Below the pieces are notes generated by a model. That model saw only the letters and a list, made by a program, of their open reading frames with translations, made no database searches and was not told where the DNA came from. Made by a program: the position numbers and the translations under genes. A stretch of DNA of 64,000 nucleotides from positions 496,001-560,000 of the forward strand of contig JAFKGD010000002.1 of the NCBI GenBank assembly GCA_017307855.1, read 5' to 3'. The DNA is from Burkholderiales bacterium. Its GTDB lineage: Bacteria; Pseudomonadota; Gammaproteobacteria; Burkholderiales; Burkholderiaceae_C. Below, piece by piece: positions 18,030-29,557 of the stretch; the stretch's first letter is position 1; each line of letters begins with the position of its first letter.

Positions 18030-18698
18030 ATGAAAACCGTTTTCATCGGACTTCCGCTCGCCCTTCTGGCCGCCACGCCTGCGCTGGCCCAGCAGGACAT
18101 GGCGCGCGTCATCTCCACGGTGCCGGCCATCCAGCAAGTGGCCACGCCCCAGCAGTACTGCACGCAGCAGCCGGTGGTCACATCCACGCCCAAGTCGGGC
18201 GCGGGCGCCATCCTCGGCGCCATCGCCGGTGGCGCGATGGGCAATGCGATCGGCAACGGCTCGGGCCGGGCCGCCGCCACGGCGCTGGGGGTGGTGGGTG
18301 GCGCGTTCTTCGGCGACCGCGTCGAGGGCACCGGCAGCCAGGTCCAGAACGTGCAGCAATGCCAGACGCAGACGGTGTACGAGAACCGCACCGTGGGCTA
18401 CGACGTGACCTACGAATACGCTGGCCGCCAATACACGACGCGCATGGCCAGCGATCCGGGCGCCTACATCAACGTGCAGGTGTCGCCCGTGGGCTCGATG
18501 CCCGTACCGCCGCCGGTCACGTCGGCCCCGCCCGTCACCTATGTGCAGCCGCAGCCCGGCGTGGTGGTGGGCGCCGTGCCCGCCCCGGTGGTCGTCTACT
18601 CGCCGGCTTACGCGCCCGCGTACCCGCCGGTGGGCGTGTCGCTCAACCTGGGCTACACGCACGGGCGGGGTGGCTGGGGATACGGTCCGCGCTGGTAA
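18030..18698 (+). CDS. Exported glycine-zipper 2TM-domain protein
   Basis: A 222-residue envelope protein. The signal peptide is about residues 1-20 (MKTVFIGLPLALLAATPALAQ). Residues 55-95 contain the glycine-zipper repeat GAGAILGAIAGGAMGNAIGNG..., which packs into membranes in the Rick_17kDa/2TM family; the C-terminal 70 residues are a Pro/Val/Tyr-rich low-complexity region ending GRGGWGYGPRW. Related proteins are outer-membrane or surface components of unclear function. Three hairpins follow in the 98-base gap before ppnP. Confidence 0.85.
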   Translation: MKTVFIGLPLALLAATPALAQQDMARVISTVPAIQQVATPQQYCTQQPVVTSTPKSGAGAILGAIAGGAMGNAIGNGSGRAAATALGVVGGAFFGDRVEGTGSQVQNVQQCQTQTVYENRTVGYDVTYEYAGRQYTTRMASDPGAYINVQVSPVGSMPVPPPVTSAPPVTYVQPQPGVVVGAVPAPVVVYSPAYAPAYPPVGVSLNLGYTHGRGGWGYGPRW

Positions 18699-18707
18699 GA
18701 AGCGACG

Positions 18708-18727
18708 GATGGCCCCCGGGGGCCATC
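18708..18727. repeat. Perfect 20-bp palindrome after the glycine-zipper gene
   Basis: GATGGCCCCC followed directly by its reverse complement, beginning 10 bases after the stop codon at 18698. As RNA it would fold into a strong hairpin, but no U tract follows. Confidence 0.7.
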
Positions 18728-18764
18728 TGGTACATTGCGCGGTTACCAACCGCAACCCAGCCTG

Positions 18765-18789
18765 GCGGCGCCCCTGCGGCGCCGCTTTT
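18765..18789 (+). terminator. Hairpin with U tract, immediately before ppnP
   Basis: An 8-bp stem GCGGCGCC / GGCGCCGC around a 5-nt loop is followed by TTTT. It has the form of an intrinsic terminator for the gene at 18030, but ends only 8 bases before the ppnP start codon, so it may act in the ppnP leader. A smaller hairpin GCGGTT-acc-AACCGC sits just upstream (18739-18753). Confidence 0.6.
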
Positions 18790-18796
18790 CATTTCC

Positions 18797-21595
<2,799 letters not shown>

Positions 21596-21719
21596 GGAAG
21601 GCTCGTGGGATGCCGACGACGGCGGTGGCTGCGAATGTAGGCAGCGCCCCGGCACAGCACAACCCCGCGATCGAGGGGGCAGCCGCCTCGCTGCCCGGCC
21701 AGTCGATGCCGTGCAGGCG

Positions 21720-22781
21720 TCAGACCACCACGGGCTCCGGCTCAAGCCGGATGCCGAAGCGCTCGTACACGCTGGTCTGGATCGCGCGAGCCAGCGTGAC
21801 GACCTCGCCACCCGTGGCGCCGCCGCGGTTCACCAGCACCAGCGCCTGCTTCTCGTACACGCCGGCGTTGCCCACCGACTTGCCCTTCCAGCCGCAGGCG
21901 TCGATGAGCCAGCCCGCGGCCAGCTTCACCGAGCCGTCCGGCATGGGGTAGTGAACGATGCCCGGCTCGCGCGCGATGATGTCCGCGCACTGCTCGGGGG
22001 TGACCGTGGGGTTCTTGAAGAAGCTGCCCGCATTGCCGATGCGGCGCGGGTCGGGCAGCTTGGCACTGCGGATCTCGCAGATCCAGTCGAAGATCTGCTG
22101 CGCCGTGGGATGGGCCACGCCGCTCTCGGCCATGCGGCGCTCCAGATCGAGGTAGCCCAGCACCGGACGCCACGGCTTGGGCAGCCGCAGCCGCACACGT
22201 GTGATGACGGCCCTCCCCGCCAGGCCCATGCCGCGCGGCAGCGCGCCCTCGCCTTCGGTCTGCGGCGCCGTGTGCTTGAACACCGAATCGCGGTAGCCGA
22301 ACGCGCATTGCGCGGCATCGAGCGTGAAGGCCTGGCCGGTCGTGAGATCGATGGCGTCGAGCGACTCGAAGCGGTCCTGCAACTCGACGCCGTAGGCGCC
22401 GATGTTCTGCACCGGGGCGGCGCCGACAGTGCCGGGGATCAGGGCCAGGTTCTCCAGGCCGGGCCAGCCCTGCGCCAGGCTCCAGGCCACGGCGTCGTGC
22501 CAGCGCTCGCCCGCGCCGAACTCGACCACGACGGCGCGCCCGTCTTCCGACACCTTGCGGCGACCTTCGATCTCGACCTTGATCACCAACGGCTTGACGT
22601 CGCCCGTCAGCACGATGTTGCTGCCGCCGCCCAATACGAACTTGGGCGCGGCAGCCAGTCCCGGCTCGGCCAGCAGCGCGGCCACGTCGGCCTCGGTGCG
22701 CAGGCGCACCAGCTGGTACGCCTTGGCCACGATGCCGAAGGCGTTGCTGTCCTGCAGGGGTACGTTTTGCTCCACGAACAT
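21720..22781 (-). CDS. murB: UDP-N-acetylenolpyruvoylglucosamine reductase
   Basis: Flavoenzyme that makes UDP-N-acetylmuramate for peptidoglycan. The 353-residue protein begins with the FAD-binding fold ([32 protein letters not shown]) and has the catalytic NAGSFFKNP serine region; length and the YRDSVFK insert match type I MurB as in E. coli. It is not within an mcl/mur cluster here and is divergent from yajQ, with a 41-base gap between starts. Confidence 0.97.
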   Translation of the reverse strand: MFVEQNVPLQDSNAFGIVAKAYQLVRLRTEADVAALLAEPGLAAAPKFVLGGGSNIVLTGDVKPLVIKVEIEGRRKVSEDGRAVVVEFGAGERWHDAVAWSLAQGWPGLENLALIPGTVGAAPVQNIGAYGVELQDRFESLDAIDLTTGQAFTLDAAQCAFGYRDSVFKHTAPQTEGEGALPRGMGLAGRAVITRVRLRLPKPWRPVLGYLDLERRMAESGVAHPTAQQIFDWICEIRSAKLPDPRRIGNAGSFFKNPTVTPEQCADIIAREPGIVHYPMPDGSVKLAAGWLIDACGWKGKSVGNAGVYEKQALVLVNRGGATGGEVVTLARAIQTSVYERFGIRLEPEPVVV

Positions 22782-22822
22782 GGGAGAATTGTCGCATTCA
22801 ACATTGCTGCAACTGCTTCGCC

Positions 22823-23308
22823 ATGCCTTCTTTCGACACTGTCTGCGAACCCAACCTCGTCGAGGTGAAGAACGCGGTGGAGAACTCCGCCAAGGAAATC
22901 GGCACCCGCTTCGATTTCAAGGGCACGTCGGCCGCCATCGAGCTCAAGGACAAGGAAATCACGATGTTCGGCGACGCCGATTTCCAGCTCGTCCAGGTCG
23001 AGGACATCCTGCGCAACAAGCTCACCAAGCGCGACGTCGATGTGCGCTTCCTCGACAAGGGTGACGTGCAGAAGATCGGCGGCGACAAGGTCAAGCAGGT
23101 CATCAAGGTGCGCAACGGGATCGAGGCCGAACAGGCCAAGAAGATCCAGAAGCTCATCAAGGACAGCAAGCTCAAGGTGCAGGCCGCGATCCAGGGTGAC
23201 GCGGTCCGCGTCACCGGCGCCAAGCGCGACGACCTGCAGGCCGCCATGGCCCTGATCCGCAAGGATGTGGCCGATGTGCCCCTGTCGTTCAACAATTTCC
23301 GCGACTGA
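22823..23308 (+). CDS. YajQ family nucleotide-binding protein
   Basis: A 161-residue protein of the YajQ/DUF520 family: [22 protein letters not shown] and [10 protein letters not shown] are the family start, and the C-terminal [10 protein letters not shown] is the conserved end. Members bind nucleotides and in Xanthomonas bind cyclic di-GMP to act as a co-regulator of virulence genes; whether this one binds c-di-GMP cannot be judged by eye. Divergent from murB and followed 15 bases later by an aspartic protease gene, probably co-transcribed. Confidence 0.95.
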   Translation: MPSFDTVCEPNLVEVKNAVENSAKEIGTRFDFKGTSAAIELKDKEITMFGDADFQLVQVEDILRNKLTKRDVDVRFLDKGDVQKIGGDKVKQVIKVRNGIEAEQAKKIQKLIKDSKLKVQAAIQGDAVRVTGAKRDDLQAAMALIRKDVADVPLSFNNFRD

Positions 23309-23323
23309 CGAAACCTCACACCC

Positions 23324-23992
23324 ATGACGCCCGTAGCGCGCCGCCGGTTCATCGCCCGAATGGCGGCCGCGCTGGCATTGCCGATGGCCGCGGGCATCGC
23401 GCAAGCCCAGTCGGTGGCGTTGGCGGGCGTGGTGGGCAACCGCGCGCTGCTCGTCGTCGATGGCGGCGCGCCGCGCATGGTGGCGGCGGGCGAAACCTGG
23501 CAAAGCGTGCGCGTGATCTCGGCGCAGAGCGACCAGGCCCAGGTCGAGATCAGCGGCAGGCGTCACACCCTGCGCATGGGCGACGGCGCCGTCACGGTAG
23601 GGGGCGCACCGGCCGCAGGCAGTGGCTCGCGCATCGCGTTGCAAGCCGATTCGAGCGGCCACTTCCACACGCCGGGCTTCATCAATGGCAAGCCCGTGCA
23701 ATTCGTGGTGGACACCGGAGCCACAGTGATTTCCATCGGCATCGGCGACGCGCAGCGCATCGGCATCAATTACGCCGCCGGCCGAGCGGTACCGATGATG
23801 ACGGCCAACGGCCCTGCCACCGGCCAACTGGTCACGCTCGACTCGGTGCGCATCAACGACGTGCAGGTGTTCGGCGTGCAGGCGGTGGTCACCTCGCAGC
23901 CCATGCCGGTGGTGTTGCTGGGCAACTCGTTCCTGTCGCGCTTCTCGATGCGGCGCGACAGCGACCAGATGGTGCTCGAGAAGCGCTACTGA
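23324..23992 (+). CDS. Periplasmic retropepsin-like aspartic protease (clan AA)
   Basis: A 222-residue protein. The N-terminus MTPVARRRFIARMAAALALPMAAGIAQAQ is an export signal, with a twin-arginine-like RRRF. Residues 105-222 form a single retropepsin domain of the TIGR02281 kind: the catalytic FVVDTGATVISI motif is at D130-A133 and the flap and hydrophobic LLGNSFLSRF motif near the end. Active enzymes would be dimers. Substrate unknown. It follows yajQ closely. Confidence 0.9.
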   Translation: MTPVARRRFIARMAAALALPMAAGIAQAQSVALAGVVGNRALLVVDGGAPRMVAAGETWQSVRVISAQSDQAQVEISGRRHTLRMGDGAVTVGGAPAAGSGSRIALQADSSGHFHTPGFINGKPVQFVVDTGATVISIGIGDAQRIGINYAAGRAVPMMTANGPATGQLVTLDSVRINDVQVFGVQAVVTSQPMPVVLLGNSFLSRFSMRRDSDQMVLEKRY

Positions 23993-24008
23993 AAGCGCCA
24001 GCCTCTCA

Positions 24009-24374
24009 TCAGCCCGCCGTGGCAGCCGTGACCACGACCTCGATGCGGTAGCCCGGGTTGGCCAGCAGCGCCTGCACCGTGGCACGCGGCGGCGTGTGGC
24101 CAGCGGGTACCCAAGCGTCCCACACCGCGTTCATGCCGTCGAAATCGGCCAGGTCGGCCAGGAATATCTGCGCCATCAGGATGCGCGTTTTGTCACTGCC
24201 GGCCTCGGCCAGCAGGCGGTCGACCATGGCCAGCACCTCGGCCGTCTGGCCGCGGATGTCCTTGTCCAGGCTGTCGGGCACCTGGCCCGCCAGATAGGCC
24301 ACGCCGTTGTGGACCGCCATCTCGGACAGGCGGGGGCCGACGTGGAACCGTTGCAGTGAAGTCGGAGCGTTCAT
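24009..24374 (-). CDS. RidA family protein
   Basis: A 121-residue YjgF/YER057c/RidA-fold protein; AYLAGQVPDSLDKDIRGQTAEVLAMVDRLLAEAGSDKTRIL matches the family. Canonical RidA deaminates reactive enamines and has the catalytic Arg near position 105 in a PxR context; here the C-terminal PPRATVQALLANPGYRIEV keeps that Arg (P-R-A-T). It is probably a RidA-type or closely related deaminase. It lies 42 bases upstream of plsY's stop on the same strand direction, convergent with the protease gene. Confidence 0.9.
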   Translation of the reverse strand: MNAPTSLQRFHVGPRLSEMAVHNGVAYLAGQVPDSLDKDIRGQTAEVLAMVDRLLAEAGSDKTRILMAQIFLADLADFDGMNAVWDAWVPAGHTPPRATVQALLANPGYRIEVVVTAATAG

Positions 24375-24416
24375 GGGGTGCGGGATGCCGGAAACGGGAA
24401 GATGAAGGAACAGGCG

Positions 24417-25046
24417 TCAGCCCTTGCGTGCGCCCAGCTTGGACTCCTTGCCCTGAAGCAGACGAGCCATGTTCTCGCGGTGCCGGTAGAGCAGCAGGGC
24501 AGACATCACCACGATGCAGGCGGCCACGCGCGGGTCGGCGTACCAGACCGCGCCATCGCCCAGCAGGAAGAAGAACGGCGCAAACACGGCCGCGACGATG
24601 GACGCCAGCGACGAGTAGCGGAAGAACACCGCGATGATGACCCACGTGGCCAGTGTCGCCAGGCCCAGCCAGGGCGAGATGCCCAGCAGCACGCCGGCCG
24701 CCGTGGCCACGCCCTTGCCGCCCTGGAAGCGGAAGAACACGGGATACAGGTGGCCCAGGAACGCGGCCAGCCCCACCAGGCCCACGGTGCCGTAGCCCAG
24801 GCCGAACTGCGGGCCGAACACCTCGGCCAGCACCACGGCCACCCATCCCTTGGCGGCATCGAGCAGCAGGGTGACCACGGCCGCCGCCTTGTTGCCAGAA
24901 CGCAGCACATTGGTGGCGCCCGGGTTCTTGCTGCCGTAGGTGCGCGGGTCTTTCAGGCCCATGAGTCGGGTGACGATCACGGCGAACGACAGCGAACCCA
25001 GCAGGTAGGCCAGCAACGCGGCGACGAGGGAATAGACGGTATCCAA
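24417..25046 (-). CDS. plsY: Glycerol-3-phosphate acyltransferase PlsY
   Basis: Inner-membrane enzyme that acylates glycerol 3-phosphate from acyl-phosphate in phospholipid synthesis. The 209-residue protein has about five hydrophobic segments and the three PlsY motifs: [13 protein letters not shown], the [16 protein letters not shown] loop, and the [14 protein letters not shown] loop. C-terminal residues after the last helix are basic. Normal length. Confidence 0.97.
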   Translation of the reverse strand: MDTVYSLVAALLAYLLGSLSFAVIVTRLMGLKDPRTYGSKNPGATNVLRSGNKAAAVVTLLLDAAKGWVAVVLAEVFGPQFGLGYGTVGLVGLAAFLGHLYPVFFRFQGGKGVATAAGVLLGISPWLGLATLATWVIIAVFFRYSSLASIVAAVFAPFFFLLGDGAVWYADPRVAACIVVMSALLLYRHRENMARLLQGKESKLGARKG

Positions 25047-25102
25047 GACGTGTCTCCGGCAGATGGAAAGGAATCAGCCGCGCGGCCGGGCCGCACGGCG
25101 CA

Positions 25103-25597
25103 TCATTCTGCCAGCGCGCACTGTACGGGCGTGGCACGCAGCAACTGCACGCACACCTGCGGATCGATGCCGACCAGATAGCCCCGGCGACCGCCGTTGA
25201 TGAGGATGCGCGGCAGGTCGAGCACGGTGGATTCGACATACACCGGCATGTCGCGCCGCGTGCCGAAAGGCGAGGTGCCGCCGACCAGGTAGCCGCTGTG
25301 CCGGTTGGCGACCTCGGGTGTGCACGGCTCGACCGACTTGGCGCCGATCTGGCGCGCAAGCGCCTTGGTCGACACCTTGCGGTTGCCGTGCATCAGTACC
25401 AGCAGAGGTTTCGCCGCCTGGTCCTGCATGACCAGCGTCTTGACCACCATGAACGGATCGAAGCCCAGCACCTGCGCCGAATGCTGCGCGCCGCCGTGCT
25501 CGAGGTATTCGTACGGATGCTCTGTGAAGGCCACGCCGGCGGCACGCAGCACCTGCGTGGCCGGGGTTTCGCTGACGTGGGTCTCCTTGCGCGCCAT
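25103..25597 (-). CDS. ybaK: Cys-tRNA(Pro) deacylase, YbaK/EbsC type
   Basis: A 164-residue trans-editing factor that hydrolyses mischarged Cys-tRNA(Pro). The YbaK/ProX-like fold is indicated by TPATQVLRAAGVAFTEHPYEYLEHGG, the lysine in MVVKTLVMQ, and GYLVGGTSPFGTRRDMPVYVE. ATG at 25597 is chosen because the alignment starts there. It is two bases downstream of the aldo-keto reductase stop codon, so the two are co-transcribed. Confidence 0.93.
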   Translation of the reverse strand: MARKETHVSETPATQVLRAAGVAFTEHPYEYLEHGGAQHSAQVLGFDPFMVVKTLVMQDQAAKPLLVLMHGNRKVSTKALARQIGAKSVEPCTPEVANRHSGYLVGGTSPFGTRRDMPVYVESTVLDLPRILINGGRRGYLVGIDPQVCVQLLRATPVQCALAE

Positions 25598-25599
25598 GC

Positions 25600-26661
25600 T
25601 CAGGCAGCGGGATCGCGCAATTCCCAGCGGATCGCGTCGATCTTCTCGCGCAGCTCGGGCGCCAGCTTCGTGCCCCAGGCGTCGAGGTTCTCGTCGAGCT
25701 GGGCCACCGAGGTCACGCCGATGATGGTGCTGGCCACGCGCCAGTTGTCGTAGCAGAAAGCCAGCGCCATCTGCGTGGGCGTGAGGCCATGCTCGCGCGC
25801 CAGTGCGTTGTAGCGCCGCGCGGCGGTCAACGCATCGGCGCGGCCCCAACGCTGCTTGCGTACCGATTCGTAGGTGGAGATACGCGCGCCCTTCGGCGCA
25901 TCAGGGCCTTCGGTGCCCGAAATGTCGTACTTGCCGGTCAGCAGCCCGAAGCCCAGCGGGGAATAGGGAATGAGCGACACGTCCAGGCGATGCAGCGTCT
26001 CGTCGAGCGCGTTTTCCAGCGCGCGGCTGATCAGGCAATACACGTTCTGTACCGTGGCCACGCGCGGCAGGTCGTGCTGCTCGGCGAGGCGCACGAACTC
26101 GTGTACGCCATAGGGCGTCTCGTTGGACAAGCCGACGTGGCGGATCTTGCCGGCCTTCACCAGCGAGGCCAGCGCTTCGAGCTGCTCGAGGATCGGCGTG
26201 GTCGAGCGCTCCTTCGAGGGGTCGTAGTAGATGCCGCCGAAGGCCGGCACGTGGCGCTCGGGCCAGTGGATCTGGTAGAGGTCGATGACGTCGGTCTTCA
26301 GGCGCCTGAGGCTGGCCTCGCACGACGCCACGATGTCCTTCGCCGTCATGCCGTCCCCTTCGCGCACCCAGGGCATGCCGCGCGACGGCCCCGCCACCTT
26401 GGTGGCCAGCACCAGCTTCTGCCGAGCGCCGGGACGCTTGTCGAACCAGCGCCCGATGATGGATTCGGTGAGGCTGTAGGTCTCGCGCCGGGTGGGCACC
26501 GAATACATCTCGGCGGTGTCGATGAAGTTGACGCCACGCTCGAGCGCGCGGTCGAGTACGGCGTGCGCCGTGGCTTCATCCACCTGCTCGCCGAAGGTCA
26601 TGGTGCCCAGGCAGATGGGGGTCACGTGGAGGTCGCTCTGGCCGAGCCTGACTGTTTGCAT
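25600..26661 (-). CDS. Tas-like NADP(H)-dependent aldo-keto reductase
   Basis: A 353-residue aldo-keto reductase with the TIM-barrel catalytic tetrad D48, Y53 (FIDTAEMYSVP), K88 (LATKVAGPSRG) and H132 (LYQIHWPER). The EMYSVPTRRETYSLTE and TKVAGPSRG stretches resemble E. coli Tas, a member of the potassium-channel beta-subunit-like group. Natural substrate unknown. ATG 26661 gives the expected MQTVRLGQSDLHV start; divergent from the hydrolase at 26776. Confidence 0.92.
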   Translation of the reverse strand: MQTVRLGQSDLHVTPICLGTMTFGEQVDEATAHAVLDRALERGVNFIDTAEMYSVPTRRETYSLTESIIGRWFDKRPGARQKLVLATKVAGPSRGMPWVREGDGMTAKDIVASCEASLRRLKTDVIDLYQIHWPERHVPAFGGIYYDPSKERSTTPILEQLEALASLVKAGKIRHVGLSNETPYGVHEFVRLAEQHDLPRVATVQNVYCLISRALENALDETLHRLDVSLIPYSPLGFGLLTGKYDISGTEGPDAPKGARISTYESVRKQRWGRADALTAARRYNALAREHGLTPTQMALAFCYDNWRVASTIIGVTSVAQLDENLDAWGTKLAPELREKIDAIRWELRDPAA

Positions 26662-26775
26662 GGGGAACTCCGTATCGGGATGGAAGCTGGCCGCGTGGCA
26701 CCGGCGGCAGCGGGCGAGTGTACGGCGTCGCCTGCGTGTCTGCAGCGTGCGCGGGCGCTGCCTATGATCTGCGGC

Positions 26776-27675
26776 ATGTACCAGCCCCGCCGTCCCTCGC
26801 GCAGCGAAAACATCCCCGTGCGCCATCAGAGCTATCACGTCCGCCTGTGGGGGCGACCTTCGGCCGACCGGCTTCCGCTGTTCATGGTGCACGGCTGGAT
26901 GGACGTCGCCGCCTCCTACCAGTTCGTCGTCGACGCCTTGGCCCGGGAGCGCTGGGTGATCGCCCCCGACTGGCGCGGCTTCGGCCATACCACCGGAGCG
27001 CCGGTCGACAACTACTGGTTCCCCGACTATCTGGCCGATCTCGACGTGCTCATCGACCATTACGCGCCAGGATCACAGGTCGACCTCGTGGGGCACAGCA
27101 TGGGCGGCAACATCGCCATGTTCTATGCCGGCGTGCGTCCGCAACGTGTCCGGCGGCTGGTCAATCTCGAAGGCTTCGGCATGCCCGCCACCCGGCCCGA
27201 CGAAGCCCCCGCGCGCTACGCGAAATGGATCGATCAGGTGCGCGCGGTCCACGAGGACGGCATGGCCCTGAAGTCGTACGACACGCACGAAGGCGTGGAG
27301 CAGCGGCTGCTCAAGACCAACCCGCGCCTCTCGTCGGCCAAAGCGCAATGGCTGGCGCGCCAGTGGTCAGCGCCCGACGCGCAGGGGCGCCTGCATATCC
27401 TCGGCGATCCCGCGCACAAGGTCGTCAGTGCCCAGCTGTTCCGCGTCGAGGAAGCGCTGGCCATCTACCGCGCCATCGCTGCGCCCACGCTGGCGGTCGA
27501 AGCCGAGGACGACAGCATGGGCCAGTGGTGGGGCCAGCGATACACGCTGGCCGAATACCACGAGCGCATCGCTCACGTGCGCGATCTGCGCCATGCGCAG
27601 GTGCCTGACGCGGGCCACATGCTGCACCACGACCAGCCCGAAGCGGTGGCTCGGCTGATCGAGGATTTCCTGTAA
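26776..27675 (+). CDS. Alpha/beta hydrolase
   Basis: A 299-residue hydrolase with the full fold: oxyanion HGW (39-41), nucleophile S108 in the classical GHSMGG, acid in EAEDD, and histidine in PDAGHMLHHDQPE near the C-terminus. The N-terminus VRHQSYHVRLWG and the DWRGFGHT lid region resemble epoxide hydrolase and haloalkane dehalogenase relatives, but the specific substrate is not clear. ATG 26776 preferred; an in-frame ATG four codons earlier (26764) is possible. Confidence 0.9.
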   Translation: MYQPRRPSRSENIPVRHQSYHVRLWGRPSADRLPLFMVHGWMDVAASYQFVVDALARERWVIAPDWRGFGHTTGAPVDNYWFPDYLADLDVLIDHYAPGSQVDLVGHSMGGNIAMFYAGVRPQRVRRLVNLEGFGMPATRPDEAPARYAKWIDQVRAVHEDGMALKSYDTHEGVEQRLLKTNPRLSSAKAQWLARQWSAPDAQGRLHILGDPAHKVVSAQLFRVEEALAIYRAIAAPTLAVEAEDDSMGQWWGQRYTLAEYHERIAHVRDLRHAQVPDAGHMLHHDQPEAVARLIEDFL

Positions 27676-27750
27676 ATCGGGGGCCGCAGGATGTGACAGC
27701 AGGTATCGTCACTGGCCGCTCGCGCTGAGCTTTGCCATAGTCCGCAGGGC

Positions 27751-28278
27751 ATGACGCAGTCCACATTCACGTCCCCGCGCCAGTCGACGGCCACCCTGGT
27801 CCCGCTCATCCTCTGGATGGCCTGCACCGCCACCCCTGGCGCCGCGCAGCCGGCGCCCCCATCCGGCCCGGCCACGCACGCCTGGGAGCTGACGGTTTCG
27901 CCCTATACGTTCCACTGGAGCCAGGACCCCGACCACCGCCGCGTGGGCCTGGTCGGCCTGGAGCGTCACGACCTCGCCCGCGACTCGTTCTGGGGCCTGT
28001 CGCTCTTCTCGAACTCGTTCGGCCAGCCCTCGGCCTACGCCTACTATGGCCGTGAATGGAACGGCCTGGCGGGCCACGAGGCCCTTTTCGCCAAGGTGTC
28101 GGCCGGCGTGCTCTACGGCTACACCGGCGAGTACAAGGACAAGGTCCCGCTCAACTACAAGGGTTTCTCGCCTGCCATCATCCCGGCCATCGGCTGGCGC
28201 CTCACGCCGCAGGATGCGGTGCAGGCCGCCGTGCTGGGCAATGCAGGCCTGATGTTCCTGTACAACCGCCGCTTCTGA
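27751..28278 (+). CDS. Probable outer-membrane beta-barrel protein, PagP-like
   Basis: A 175-residue protein with an N-terminal hydrophobic leader (to about residue 33, PGAAQ) and alternating-pattern strands ending in the C-terminal aromatic RRF typical of outer-membrane barrels. Local similarities to lipid A palmitoyltransferase PagP are a Y-T-F-H-W segment where PagP has its catalytic His and FSNSFGQPSAYAYYGREW resembling PagP's FKDSWNK...GYGW, but the catalytic Asp position would be Asn here. Length is right for PagP. Treat as PagP-like, function unproven. prfB begins 148 bases downstream. Confidence 0.5.
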   Translation: MTQSTFTSPRQSTATLVPLILWMACTATPGAAQPAPPSGPATHAWELTVSPYTFHWSQDPDHRRVGLVGLERHDLARDSFWGLSLFSNSFGQPSAYAYYGREWNGLAGHEALFAKVSAGVLYGYTGEYKDKVPLNYKGFSPAIIPAIGWRLTPQDAVQAAVLGNAGLMFLYNRRF

Positions 28279-28426
28279 AGCACCCACGCGGGCGATGCCG
28301 CGCGTGGACGTGAGAAAATCGCCGACTTCGCCCGGCCTGCCTGCACGGCAATGGCCCGGCCGCCCCGCCGGACGCCGCCTTCCCGCGCAGCCTCGCCGGC
28401 GCACACGAACACAGCGAAAGACCCTC

Positions 28427-29531
28427 ATGGACGCAGAACGCATCAACACCATCGGCAACAACCTCTCGGATCTGGCGGCGCGCACTGCGGATCTACGGAG
28501 GTATCTTTGACTACGATGCCAAAGCCGACCGCCTGAGGACCGTCAACGCCTCGCTCGAGGATCCCGCCGTCTGGAACGACCCCAAGAAAGCGCAGGAACT
28601 GGGCAAGGAAAAGAAATCGCTCGACGACGTGGTCGTCACGCTGGAACGCCTGACCTCCGAGCTGGCCGACAACGCCGAGCTCTACGAGATGAGCCGCGAA
28701 GAAGGCGACGAGGCCGGCCTGCTCACCATCGAAGCCGAAGCGGCCAAGCTCGCGGCCGACGTGGAGCGGCTCGAGTTCCGCCGCATGTTCGCCAACCCGG
28801 CCGATCCGCTCAATTGCTTCCTGGACATCCAGGCCGGCGCGGGCGGCACCGAGGCCTGCGACTGGGCAAGCATGCTGCTGCGCCAGTACCTCAAGTACGC
28901 CGAGCGCAAGGGCTTCAAGGCCGAGGTCGAGGATGAAACCGCTGGCGACACCGCCGGTATCAAGGGCGCCACCATCCGCATCGAGGGCGAGTACGCCTTC
29001 GGCTTCCTGCGCACCGAGACCGGCGTGCACCGTCTGGTACGCAAGAGTCCGTTCGACAGCTCGGGCGGCCGTCACACCAGCTTCGCCAGCGTGTTCGTCT
29101 ATCCCGAGATCGACGATTCGATCGAGATCAACATCAACCCGGCCGACGTGCGTACCGACACCTTCCGCGCCTCGGGCGCCGGCGGCCAGCACATCAACAA
29201 GACCGATTCGGCCGTGCGCTTGACGCACATCCCCACCGGCATCGTGGTGCAGTGCCAGGACGGCCGCAGCCAGCACAGCAACCGCGACGTCGCCTGGCAG
29301 CGCCTGCGTTCGCGCCTGTACGACCACGAGATGCGCAAGCGCCAGGAAGAGCAGCAGAAACTGGAAGACACCAAGACCGACGTCGGCTGGGGCCACCAGA
29401 TCCGCAGCTACGTGCTGGACAACAGCCGCATCAAGGACCTGCGCACCGGCGTGGAAATCTCGGCCACGCAGAAGGTGCTCGACGGCGACCTCGACGCCTT
29501 CATCGAAGCCTCGCTCAAGCAGGGCGTCTGA
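28427..29531 (+). CDS. prfB: Peptide chain release factor 2, with programmed +1 frameshift
   Basis: Terminates translation at UGA and UAA. The gene is read in two frames: ATG 28427 opens 27 codons that end CTT-TGA; a +1 shift at the in-frame TGA (28508-28510) continues at GAC 28509 for 340 more codons, giving 367 residues (E. coli RF2 has 365). The stop-recognition SPF tripeptide is in [15 protein letters not shown] and the GGQ motif in [21 protein letters not shown]. The shift site has the standard upstream Shine-Dalgarno-like element. The reading is one continuous gene, not a pseudogene. Confidence 0.97.
28497..28511 (+). promoter_or_regulatory. prfB: RF2 programmed +1 frameshift site
   Basis: GGAGG (28497-28501), three bases, then CTT-TGA-C. 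Low RF2 slows termination at the TGA, the ribosome slips by one base on CTT and continues; this is the known autoregulation of prfB. Spacing of the SD-like element to the CTT codon is the same 3 nt as in E. coli. Confidence 0.95.
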
Positions 29532-29557
29532 GCCCTCAACCACACGGAGAACGCCCC

